NCBI GenBank assembly: GCA_045594245.1
Contig: JAZNYG010000087.1
Location: 1-62,693, forward strand
Reading direction: 5' to 3'
DNA: 62,693 nt
Source: UBA1189 sp045594245
Lineage (GTDB): Bacteria > Bacteroidota > Bacteroidia > Bacteroidales > Bacteroidaceae
In this document: piece after piece, positions 26,679-34,418 of the stretch
How positions within the stretch are numbered: position 1 is the first letter of the stretch
Layout: every line of letters begins with the position of its first letter
Notes under the pieces: generated by a model
Database searches by the model: none
Seen by the model: only the letters and a program-made list of their open reading frames with translations
Told to the model about the DNA's origin: nothing
Made by a program: the position numbers and the translations under genes

Positions 26679-27323
26679 ATGAAAAAAAAGTTCTACGTCG
26701 TTTGGAGCGGTCTCAATCCCGGCATCTATCACAGCTGGGACGATTGTCAGGCGCAGATAAAAGGCGTCAAGGGCGCGGTATACAAATCCTTCGACTCGAA
26801 GGAGGAGGCCGAGCGTGCCTACGCCTCACCGGCATATGAATATGTGAAGAGATCCCCCTCTAAAAGCTCGCAAGCGAGACTCCTCGGGGGAGATAAATCT
26901 CCTTTCGTCGCAACCGACGCTCCTTCCGCGTCGGCTCTCGCCGTCGATGCTGCCTGCAGCGGCAATCCTGGCCCCATGGAGTATCGTGGTGTATACCTTG
27001 GCGACGGCAAGGAGATATTCCACTTCGGCCCCGTACACGGCACAAACAATATCGGCGAGTTTCTCGCCATTGTACACGCCCTCGCACTGCTCGACAAGCA
27101 GGGACTCAAGATGACCATCTACAGCGACAGTCGCACCGCCATCAGTTGGGTACGCAAGAAATGCTGCAAGACACAACTCGAACGTACCGAGCAGACCGAA
27201 CAGCTATTCCAGCTCATCGAACGCGCCGAAGCATGGCTCAAGGCACACCGCGTCACCAATCCCATCGTGAAGTGGGAAACCAGCCAGTGGGGCGAGATAC
27301 CTGCCGACTTCGGCAGGAAATAA
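26679..27323 (+). CDS. rnhA: Ribonuclease H1 with N-terminal hybrid-binding domain
   Basis: Degrades RNA in RNA-DNA hybrids. Residues 1-50 form the hybrid-binding (viroplasmin-like) domain (KFYVVWSGLNPGIYHSW, YKSFDSKEEAERAY). Residues about 86-214 are the RNase H fold with acidic residues in LAVDAACSGNPGP (Asp89), NNIGEFLAI (Glu127), IYSDSRTA (Asp149) and IPADFG (Asp211). Oddity: the linker (about residues 57-86) is encoded by a chain of palindromes at 26855-26935 that also occurs, reverse-oriented, in the intergenic DNA at 47755-47845. The reading frame stays open through it. Length 214 aa is normal for this architecture. Confidence 0.93.
   Translation: MKKKFYVVWSGLNPGIYHSWDDCQAQIKGVKGAVYKSFDSKEEAERAYASPAYEYVKRSPSKSSQARLLGGDKSPFVATDAPSASALAVDAACSGNPGPMEYRGVYLGDGKEIFHFGPVHGTNNIGEFLAIVHALALLDKQGLKMTIYSDSRTAISWVRKKCCKTQLERTEQTEQLFQLIERAEAWLKAHRVTNPIVKWETSQWGEIPADFGRK
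26855..26940 (+). repeat. Palindromic repeat element embedded in the rnhA linker
   Basis: Successive palindromes are GCTCGCAAGCGAG, GGAGATAAATCTCC and CCGACGC-N7-GCGTCGG, joined by CTCCTCGGGG and TTTCGTCG. The same order of constant segments, with different palindrome cores, occurs on the minus strand at 47755-47845. Confidence 0.75.
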
Positions 27324-27363
27324 TCAAAAAGGAATAACACTTTGTTATGTTTTCGTAAAAAAG

Positions 27364-27395
27364 AGTCGTAGTATACAGTGCCTACGACTTTTTTT
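27364..27395 (+). terminator. Intrinsic terminator after rnhA
   Basis: Stem AGTCGTAG / CTACGACT with a 10-nt loop and a run of seven T residues. Confidence 0.88.
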
Positions 27396-27449
27396 CATTA
27401 CCTTTACGACATCAAACTTTGAAATAAAGAAAGATTACAATACCGTATT

Positions 27450-28262
27450 ATGAACGAACTTTTCAACATCAAAGACCGCGTAGTCGTCCTCACTGGCGGC
27501 ACAGGAGTGTTGGGCAAGGCTATTGCCCTGTATCTGGCCAAGCAAGGAGCCAAAGTAGTGGTAATGGGTCGCCGCGTAGAGGCTGGCGAAGCCATCGTGA
27601 AGCAGATCCGCGAAGAGGGCGGTAAAGGCATGTTCCTCGTGACCGATGTGATGAACCAGGCCGTAGTGGAGCAGAACCTCGCCGATGTGCTGGCACGCTA
27701 TGGCCGCGTAGATGCATTGCTCAATGCAGCTGGTGGCAACATGCCCGGTGCTACGATAGCCCCCACAGGCACCTTCTTCGACCTCAAGGCCGAGGAGTTT
27801 CAGCGCGTGCTCGACCTCAACCTCACAGGCACCGTCATCCCCACTCAGGTGTTTCTGCGCCCCATGGTAGAGCAGGGCAAGGGCTGTGTGGTCAACTTCT
27901 CCTCTATGGCAGCTTTCCGCCCCATGACCCGCGTGTGTGGCTATGCAGCGGCCAAAGCAGGCATCAGCAACTTTACCGCCTACATGGCTACCGAGGTGGC
28001 CTCGAAGTTTGGTGAGGGCATCCGTGTCAACGCCATCGCTCCAGGCTTCTTCCTCACCGAGCAGAATCGTGCACTGCTCACCAATGAGGATGGCTCGTAT
28101 ACACAGCGTGGTACCGATGTGATACGCCAAACTCCCTTCAAACGCTTCGGACGTCCTGACGAGCTGTGTGGCACCATCCACTACCTCATCAGCGATGCAG
28201 CAGCCTTCGTGACAGGTACCGTAGCCGTAGTTGATGGCGGCTTCAACGTGTTTGCTATGTAA
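27450..28262 (+). CDS. SDR family oxidoreductase, mannonate/uronate-type
   Basis: A 270-aa classical short-chain dehydrogenase. It has the NAD(P)-binding TGGTGVLGKAIA (residues 15-26), NAAGGNMPG, the catalytic Ser in NFSSMAAF, and YAAAK (Tyr165, Lys169). The sequence resembles the SDR-type D-mannonate oxidoreductases (YjmF/UxuB-like) and 3-ketoacyl reductase relatives. A role in fructuronate-mannonate interconversion would fit with the pectin genes upstream, but this is inferred from family resemblance. It could instead be a gluconate or other polyol dehydrogenase. It is monocistronic between two terminators. Confidence 0.85.
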   Translation: MNELFNIKDRVVVLTGGTGVLGKAIALYLAKQGAKVVVMGRRVEAGEAIVKQIREEGGKGMFLVTDVMNQAVVEQNLADVLARYGRVDALLNAAGGNMPGATIAPTGTFFDLKAEEFQRVLDLNLTGTVIPTQVFLRPMVEQGKGCVVNFSSMAAFRPMTRVCGYAAAKAGISNFTAYMATEVASKFGEGIRVNAIAPGFFLTEQNRALLTNEDGSYTQRGTDVIRQTPFKRFGRPDELCGTIHYLISDAAAFVTGTVAVVDGGFNVFAM

Positions 28263-28279
28263 TTAGATAAGATAAAAAT

Positions 28280-28326
28280 GTTTAGCGATAAATGTGGGAT
28301 AATCCCGTTTGCATTTATCGCTAAAC
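28280..28326. terminator. Bidirectional terminator between the SDR and CYTH genes
   Basis: Perfect 15-bp arms GTTTAGCGATAAATG / CATTTATCGCTAAAC with a 17-nt loop, placed between convergent genes. Confidence 0.85.
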
Positions 28327-28347
28327 TTTACTTTTAAATACAGATTA

Positions 28348-28824
28348 TTAATCGTTATTCTCCCAAGTACAATAGGGATGCTTGCTGAGGTAAGCGTTGT
28401 AGTAACGCTGATTACCTGTAACCTCTTCCCCAAGGAATGAAGGACGAAGAAATGACTCATTGACATCGGAGAGTTCAATTTCGGCAAAAACGAGGCCTTC
28501 ATTCTCACCGTGAAATTCATCAATCTCTACCATATGTTTCCCATTCTTTACGAGGTAGCGTGTTTTCTCAATACGCCCTGCACGGCAGAGCGAGAAGAGT
28601 TCGCGAGCATCCTGCAAAGTGATTTCCTTCTCCCACTCGAAACGACTGATACCGTCCATCGAAGGACCTTTAATGGTGAGGTAACCTTTGTCCTTACGAG
28701 TTCGCACACGTACCGTATGTCCATGTCCGCTGCAGATGTAGCCTTGCAGGATTTCTGATATATCGTAAGCCAAGGCACGGTAGCTGTCGTCAGTGACGAG
28801 AAACTTTCGTTCTATCTCTTGCAT
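28348..28824 (-). CDS. CYTH domain protein (triphosphate tunnel metalloenzyme)
   Basis: A 158-aa protein with the signature E-x-E-x-K opening (MQEIERKFLV), HTVRVRT, LTIKGP, EKTRYLV, VEIDEF and FAEIEL, which line the cationic tunnel of CYTH enzymes. Small bacterial members are mostly tripolyphosphatases or of unknown substrate. Adenylate cyclase activity is not implied. The ATG shares one base with the prfB stop (TGATG, 28822-28826), so translation is probably coupled to prfB. Confidence 0.9.
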   Translation of the reverse strand: MQEIERKFLVTDDSYRALAYDISEILQGYICSGHGHTVRVRTRKDKGYLTIKGPSMDGISRFEWEKEITLQDARELFSLCRAGRIEKTRYLVKNGKHMVEIDEFHGENEGLVFAEIELSDVNESFLRPSFLGEEVTGNQRYYNAYLSKHPYCTWENND

Positions 28825-29939
28825 CACTCCTCTTCCGAAGAATTAGACATTAGGAACGATTTGATGAAACCATCAATCTTTCCGTCCATCACGCCATTGA
28901 CATCAGAGGTCTGATAGTTTGTGCGATGGTCTTTCACACGACGGTCATCAAACACGTAACTGCGAATCTGAGAGCCCCATTCAATTTTTTTCTTGCCTGC
29001 CTCAACCTTGGCTTGTTCCTCCATACGATGTTGCAGTTCACGATCGTAGAGTTGAGAACGGAGCAAACGCAAAGCATTCTCTTTATTCTTGGGTTGGTCA
29101 CGAGTCTCAGTATTCTCAATCATAATTTCCTCCTGCACTCCGGTGTAAGGGTCTGTATATTGGTAACGCAGACGCACTCCCGACTCCACCTTATTTACGT
29201 TCTGACCTCCAGCACCACCACTTCGGAAGGTATCCCATGACAGGAGTGCGGGATTGATTTCTATTTCGATACTGTCATCAATGAGTGGAGTCACAAATAC
29301 CGAAGCAAACGAGGTCATACGCTTGCCTTGAGCATTGTAGGGCGACACACGTACGAGACGGTGTACCCCATTCTCACCCTTGAGGTATCCGTAGGCAAAG
29401 GGACCCTCCAGTTCCATAGTTACCGTTTTGATACCAGCTTCATCACCATCCTGAAGGTTCGATACACGCAGTTTGTAATTATTGGCCTCGGCCCAGCGCA
29501 TATACATACGCATCAGCATAGATGCCCAGTCCTGTGCCTCGGTACCACCGGCTCCTGAATTAATCTTAAGCACACAATCCATCTGATCGGCCTCTTGGCG
29601 CAACATATTCTTCAACTCCAGCGCCTCAATGGCCTCCAACGCTGTAGCATAAGCTGTATCGAGTTCTTCTTCGGTAATTAACTCATCCTTACAGAACTCG
29701 AAGGCCACCTCTACTTCATCGGCGAGGCTCTTCACTTGCTTGTATCCTTCAATCCATGACTGCAGGTCCTTCACTTTCTTCATTTGCGCTTCAGCCTTCT
29801 TGGCATCGTCCCAGAATCCGGGCACTTGCGTACGCAGCTGCTCCTCCTCTACCTGTATCAGTTTATCCTCTATGGCGAGGTAGCGGTTGAGCGCCTCGGT
29901 GCGCTCCTTAATATCCTTCAGTTGGTCAAGTGTAATCAT
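28824..29939 (-). CDS. prfB: Peptide chain release factor 2
   Basis: Recognises UGA/UAA and releases the peptide. A 371-aa protein with the catalytic GGQ in SGGAGGQNVNK (residues 244-246). The tripeptide anticodon is SPY (199-201) rather than the SPF of E. coli RF2. The frame is continuous: the +1 programmed frameshift found near codon 25 in many bacteria is absent (here NRYLAIEDK reads through). That frameshift relies on an SD-like stimulator, so its loss fits a lineage that hardly uses SD pairing. The promoter is at 29960-29991, and the CYTH gene is cotranscribed. Confidence 0.97.
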   Translation of the reverse strand: MITLDQLKDIKERTEALNRYLAIEDKLIQVEEEQLRTQVPGFWDDAKKAEAQMKKVKDLQSWIEGYKQVKSLADEVEVAFEFCKDELITEEELDTAYATALEAIEALELKNMLRQEADQMDCVLKINSGAGGTEAQDWASMLMRMYMRWAEANNYKLRVSNLQDGDEAGIKTVTMELEGPFAYGYLKGENGVHRLVRVSPYNAQGKRMTSFASVFVTPLIDDSIEIEINPALLSWDTFRSGGAGGQNVNKVESGVRLRYQYTDPYTGVQEEIMIENTETRDQPKNKENALRLLRSQLYDRELQHRMEEQAKVEAGKKKIEWGSQIRSYVFDDRRVKDHRTNYQTSDVNGVMDGKIDGFIKSFLMSNSSEEE

Positions 29940-29959
29940 CTATTTTTCTTTTTGTGGTG

Positions 29960-29991
29960 CAAAATTAGTGCAAGACGAGAGAAAAAGCAAG
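29960..29991 (-). promoter_or_regulatory. prfB promoter
   Basis: Minus strand: CTTG (29991-29988), 20-bp spacer ending TTGCAC, TAATTTTG (29967-29960). It overlaps the left end of the inverted-repeat element 29975-30143. Confidence 0.8.
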
Positions 29992-30143
29992 TTTACTTGC
30001 ATTTTTCCGTGGAACAGCCCATTTTATGACTGTGAAGCAAACATAACAAACGCTAAATTCGCGTTGGCACGTAGAATTTCCAATCTTTACTTCATTGAGT
30101 CCTTACCTCACTCGGAAAAATGCAAGCTTTTCATTGCTCTCGT
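29975..30143. repeat. Inverted-repeat (MITE-like) element between prfB and the M16 gene
   Basis: Terminal arms start ACGAGAG (29975-29981 and inverted at 30137-30143) and include the perfect 14-bp inverse pair CTTGCATTTTTCCG (29996-30009) / CGGAAAAATGCAAG (30113-30126). The 103-bp interior has no ORF. Confidence 0.65.
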
Positions 30144-30154
30144 TCATTGAAACC

Positions 30155-30267
30155 TGCATTTTATTCGCTTATTCGTATCTTTGAGACAAACCTCGAAGAT
30201 ATAGTGTACTCGCAGTAAAAATATTGAAATAAATTTCATATTTCTAGCTCGTTTCTTCGTATCTTTG
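30155..30267 (+). promoter_or_regulatory. Repeated double-promoter cassette upstream of the M16 gene
   Basis: Two TATCTTTG -7 boxes (30176-30183 and 30260-30267) are separated by a segment containing GAAGATATAGTGTACTCGC. The whole cassette aligns with 37184-37287 upstream of the LytTR gene. Upstream -33 boxes are degenerate here. Confidence 0.6.
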
Positions 30268-30297
30268 TCCCTTGAATAACAAACATTATTAATAGGT

Positions 30298-33207
30298 ATG
30301 AAAAAGTTTTTATTTTCTATGCTGTCCGTAGTGGCCGCCACGCTGATGCTCTCATCATGTGCCGGCAAGCGCAGCTACGAGACTGTCGACGGCGACCCCA
30401 TGCAGAGCCGTATCTACACATTGGACAATGGATTGAAGGTGTACCTCACCGTAAATAAGGAGACTCCGCGCATACAGACCTACATCCCCGTGCGTGTGGG
30501 TGGCAAGAACGACCCCGCCGAGACTACCGGCCTTGCCCACTACTTCGAGCACCTGATGTTCAAGGGCACCGAGAACTTCGGCACACAGAACTACGCCGAG
30601 GAGAAGCCCCTGCTCGACCAGATTGAGGCACTCTTCGAGGTGTACCGCACCAAGACCGACGAGGCCGAGCGCACCGCCATCTACCGCCAGATCGACAGCC
30701 TCTCCTACGAGGCATCCAAGCTCTCCATCCCCAACGAGTATGACAAGCTGATGGCTGCCATCGGTGCCGACGGCACCAACGCCTACACCAGCTTCGATGT
30801 CACCTGCTACATCGAGGATATCCCCTCCAACCAGCTGGAAAACTGGGCAAAGATTCAGGCCGACCGCTTCAAGCACAACGTCATCCGCGGTTTCCATACC
30901 GAGCTGGAGACCGTATATGAGGAGAAGAACATGAGCCTCACCCGCGATAGCCGCAAGCTCACCGAGGCTATGTTCTCGGCACTGTTTACCCACCATCCCT
31001 ACGGCACACAGACCGTGCTGGGCACACAGGAGCACCTCAAGAACCCCTCCATCACCAACATCAAAAACTATTATAAGAAATGGTATGTGCCCAACAATAT
31101 GGCGATCTGTATGTCGGGCGACTTCGACTTCGATGAGGCGATGGACATCATCGAGAAGTACTTCGGCGATATGCAGCCCAACCCCGAGCTGCAGATGATG
31201 AACTTCGAGCCCGAGGCCGAGATCACCGAGCCCATCGTGCGCGAGGTGTGGGGCCTGGAGTCAGAGCGCGTAGCCCTCGCATGGCGCTTCCCCGGTGCTG
31301 CTTCCGACGAGGCACTCATGCTGAGCGTCATCAGCTCCATCATGAGCAACGGCCAGGCAGGTCTCATCGACCTCAACCTCATGCAGGAGCAGAAGCTGCT
31401 CTCGGCCTATGCCTTCCCCTACGACCAGACCGACTACACGGCCTACTTCATGCAGGGCTCTCCCAAGCAGGGGCAGTCGCTCGATGAGGTGAAGGAGCTG
31501 CTGCTCGCTCAGATCGACGCCCTGCGCCGTGGCGATTGGGATGAGTCGCTGCTCGCTGCCGGCATCGCCAACTACAAGCTACAGGTGCAGCAGATGCTCG
31601 AGGACAACAGCTCGCGTGCCGACCTCTTCGTCACCAGCTTCGTCAACGGACAGCCCTGGGCCGATATGGTACACCGCGTAGAGCGCATGGAGCAGATTAC
31701 CAAGGCCGATGTCGTGGCCTTTGCCAATGCCCACCTCAAGGACAACAACTACGCCATCGTCTACAAGCGTCAGGGGCAGGATCCCGGCGTGAAGAAGATT
31801 GCCAAGCCCGCCATCACACCTATCTTCATGAACCGCGACACCACCAGCGCCTTCCTCCGCGAGGTGCAGGCATCGGTAGTGGCTCCCATCGAGCCCGTCT
31901 TCGTGGACTTCGAGAAAGATATGAGCCGCGGCACCGTAGGCAACCTCCCCTTATTATATAAGAAGAACGAGATGAACGACATCTTCTCTCTCCAGTACAT
32001 CTTCGACTTCGGTGCCAACGAGATGAAGGCACTCTCTACCGCCCGCGACTACCTCGACTATCTGGGCACATCAGACATGACAGCCGCCCAGATCAAGCAG
32101 GCCTTCTACAACCTCGCCTGCAGCTACTACATCAGTGTAGGCAATACACAGGCCACCATCAGTCTCAGCGGTCTGTCTGAGAATATGGCCGAGGCCATCG
32201 CCCTGCTCGAGAAGGTCATCGCCGACGCACAGCCCAACCAAACTGCTTACGACAACCTCGTGGCCGACATCCTCAAGTCACGTGCCAATGGCAAGGCCAA
32301 CCAGAACACCAACTTCACCCGCCTGCGCCAGTACGGCATCTACGGTCCCGTCAATCCCTCGAAGAACATCCTCAGCGAGAGCGAGCTCCGCAGCATGAAG
32401 CCCGAGGCACTCATCGCCACCATCGCCCAGCTCCCCACCTATGAGCACCGCGTGCTCTACTACGGCCCCATGGCCATGGAAGAGGTGTCGGCTACCGTGG
32501 CCGACTTGCACAAGGTACCCGCTGAGCTGAAGGCTATGGCAAAGAACGAGGCCTTCCAGTACCAGCGTGCCGATGAGAACATCGTCTACATAGCCCCCTA
32601 CGACGCCAACCAGATATACATGTCGGCCGTGTCAAACCAGGGCGAGCAGTACGATGTGGCCAAGACACCCATCATCACCCTCTACAACGAGTACTTCGGT
32701 GGTGGCATGAACAGCATCGTGTTCCAGGAGATGCGCGAGGCCCGCGGCCTCGCCTACAGCGCTTCGGCCCGCATGATAGAGCCTTGGCGCACTGAGGATC
32801 CCGCCTACTACTGGACCTACATCGCCACGCAGAACGACAAGATGATCGATGCGCTCACAGCCTTCGACGAGATCATCAACAATATGCCCGTGAGCGAGAA
32901 AGCCTTCGACATTGCCAAGGAGGCCCTCATCAGCCGCCTGCGCACCGAGCGCATCACACGCGACCGCGTACTTACTTACTACCTCGACCAAGAGGATTTG
33001 GGCCTCAGCGAAGACACACGCCGCCAACTCTACGAAGCCGTACAGAGCATGACACTGGCCGATGTGGTAGCCTACCAGCAGGCCAATGTCAAGGACCGCA
33101 AGTACATCACCTGCATCCTCGGTCGCGAAGCTGACCTCGATATGAAGTCCTTGGAACAGTGGGGCAAGATTATTCGCCTCACCCAGGAGGACATCTTCGG
33201 ATATTAA
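30298..33207 (+). CDS. M16 family zinc metalloprotease lipoprotein (pitrilysin/insulinase type)
   Basis: A 969-aa protein with an SPII signal (MLSVVAATLMLSSC, lipid Cys21). The inverted zinc motif HYFEH (His81, Glu84, His85) is followed about 75 residues later by the third ligand region (ELETVYEEKNM). It has the two-lobed M16 layout, with a second, catalytically inactive half that has YYGPMAMEEV and GGGMNSIVFQEMREARGLAYS. It probably degrades peptides in the periplasm or on the outer membrane. Strongly biased, GC-rich codon use indicates high expression. It has its own double promoter and is monocistronic. Confidence 0.95.
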   Translation: MKKFLFSMLSVVAATLMLSSCAGKRSYETVDGDPMQSRIYTLDNGLKVYLTVNKETPRIQTYIPVRVGGKNDPAETTGLAHYFEHLMFKGTENFGTQNYAEEKPLLDQIEALFEVYRTKTDEAERTAIYRQIDSLSYEASKLSIPNEYDKLMAAIGADGTNAYTSFDVTCYIEDIPSNQLENWAKIQADRFKHNVIRGFHTELETVYEEKNMSLTRDSRKLTEAMFSALFTHHPYGTQTVLGTQEHLKNPSITNIKNYYKKWYVPNNMAICMSGDFDFDEAMDIIEKYFGDMQPNPELQMMNFEPEAEITEPIVREVWGLESERVALAWRFPGAASDEALMLSVISSIMSNGQAGLIDLNLMQEQKLLSAYAFPYDQTDYTAYFMQGSPKQGQSLDEVKELLLAQIDALRRGDWDESLLAAGIANYKLQVQQMLEDNSSRADLFVTSFVNGQPWADMVHRVERMEQITKADVVAFANAHLKDNNYAIVYKRQGQDPGVKKIAKPAITPIFMNRDTTSAFLREVQASVVAPIEPVFVDFEKDMSRGTVGNLPLLYKKNEMNDIFSLQYIFDFGANEMKALSTARDYLDYLGTSDMTAAQIKQAFYNLACSYYISVGNTQATISLSGLSENMAEAIALLEKVIADAQPNQTAYDNLVADILKSRANGKANQNTNFTRLRQYGIYGPVNPSKNILSESELRSMKPEALIATIAQLPTYEHRVLYYGPMAMEEVSATVADLHKVPAELKAMAKNEAFQYQRADENIVYIAPYDANQIYMSAVSNQGEQYDVAKTPIITLYNEYFGGGMNSIVFQEMREARGLAYSASARMIEPWRTEDPAYYWTYIATQNDKMIDALTAFDEIINNMPVSEKAFDIAKEALISRLRTERITRDRVLTYYLDQEDLGLSEDTRRQLYEAVQSMTLADVVAYQQANVKDRKYITCILGREADLDMKSLEQWGKIIRLTQEDIFGY

Positions 33208-33223
33208 AAAACTGTTTGAATCT

Positions 33224-33370
33224 TATTTCGAGTTGAACTGAGGATTTTAGGATAGATGTTATTTTTTCTCTAGACGAAGTAAATAGTGATATATCTGCAA
33301 GAATATTTACATATGTCCGAAAAATCAATCACATAATAATCCTAAAATAGCCTCAGACAACCCGAAAATC
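33224..33370. repeat. Inverted-repeat element between the M16 and patatin genes
   Basis: Arms CTGAGGATTTTAGGAT (33238-33253) and ATCCTAAAATAGCCTCAG (33339-33356) are inverse apart from a 2-base insertion. The similarity extends outward through TTTCGAGTTG / CAACCCGAAAA. The interior (85 bp) is AT-rich and without an ORF. Confidence 0.6.
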
Positions 33371-33414
33371 AACACCACACCTCTTAACGTTAGAAATCAA
33401 AAACAATCCTACTG

Positions 33415-34251
33415 ATGAAAAACAAATTCAGGCATACAGCCCTAGTGCTTGAAGGGGGTGGTATGCGCGGTGTTTTCACGAGTGGCGTTCTCGATTGGAT
33501 GATTGACCATAGCATCACCTTCCCTTACCTCATTGGAGTTTCAGCAGGTTCGAGCAATGCACTTTCGTTTGCCTCACACCAACGCGGCCGTGCAAAATAC
33601 ACTTTTGCTGACCTGCAAATGGAGCGCCACTACCTTGGTATACGCAACCTCTTCCGACACCACAGCATCATGGATATGCATCTCTTATATCACGAACTAC
33701 CAGAAACACTATGGCCCTACGACTATGAAGCCTACCGTAACAATCCTATGCTGGTAGAAAGCGTAGCTACTGACTGCATCACGGGAGCACCTGTATATCT
33801 AGCAGAAAAAGAAAATACTGAACGTATCATAGATATTGTACGAGCATCCTCCAGCTTACCTATTGCTTGTCCCATTGCACATGTAGATGGACGCCCTATG
33901 CTAGATGGCGGCATTGCCGATTCCATTCCCCTACAACGTGCCTTTGAACAGGGATATGAACATGCCGTAGTAGTACTTACACGTCATCGGGGTTATCGCA
34001 AAGAAGAGAATCATACCCACATACCATTCTTCATTTATAGACGATACCCAAAATTGCGTAAGGCGTTACGCACGCGTAATGTTCGTTACAATGCTCAACT
34101 AACCTGGATTGAGCAATTGGAAGACGAAGGGCGCATTACCATTATCCGTCCCAATCACCCAGTAAGCGTAGCTCGCATTGAAACAGATATGGATAAGATG
34201 AATGCACTATACCAACACGGATTTGAGATGGCAGAAAAGATTTTGCTATGA
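33415..34251 (+). CDS. Patatin-like phospholipase (YjjU-type)
   Basis: A 278-aa cytoplasmic protein with the full catalytic set: oxyanion loop EGGGMRGVF (13-21), nucleophile elbow GVSAGSS (Ser43) and dyad Asp164 in MLDGGIADS. The C-terminal region (RRYPKLRKALRTRN ... RPNHPVSVARIETDMDKMNALY) matches the bacterial YjjU subgroup. It likely hydrolyses acyl esters of phospholipids; the substrate is not known. Codon use is more AT-rich than the flanking M16 gene, and an inverted-repeat element lies upstream. Confidence 0.9.
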   Translation: MKNKFRHTALVLEGGGMRGVFTSGVLDWMIDHSITFPYLIGVSAGSSNALSFASHQRGRAKYTFADLQMERHYLGIRNLFRHHSIMDMHLLYHELPETLWPYDYEAYRNNPMLVESVATDCITGAPVYLAEKENTERIIDIVRASSSLPIACPIAHVDGRPMLDGGIADSIPLQRAFEQGYEHAVVVLTRHRGYRKEENHTHIPFFIYRRYPKLRKALRTRNVRYNAQLTWIEQLEDEGRITIIRPNHPVSVARIETDMDKMNALYQHGFEMAEKILL

Positions 34252-34286
34252 TATACAAATCTTTTCCATTTTTTCAATGAAAAAGC

Positions 34287-34323
34287 AAGTGGCAACGCAC
34301 CTCACGGTGTACTGCCACTTTTC
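34287..34323. terminator. Bidirectional terminator between the patatin and acyl-CoA synthetase genes
   Basis: Arms AAGTGGCA (34287-34294) and TGCCACTT (34313-34320) between convergent genes. T-rich tracts follow in both directions. Confidence 0.75.
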
Positions 34324-34418
34324 AATTAAGGTTTAGGTTACAAACAATAATAATCAACAAGCGATTCTTCTTATTTTTTTCATAATTAGGTTTTAGTGAT
34401 TAGGAAAAGAGGTCATTA

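Noticed and set aside
29800..29939. Programmed frameshift in prfB
   Set aside because: The coding frame is continuous through the usual position near codon 25, with no in-frame UGA.
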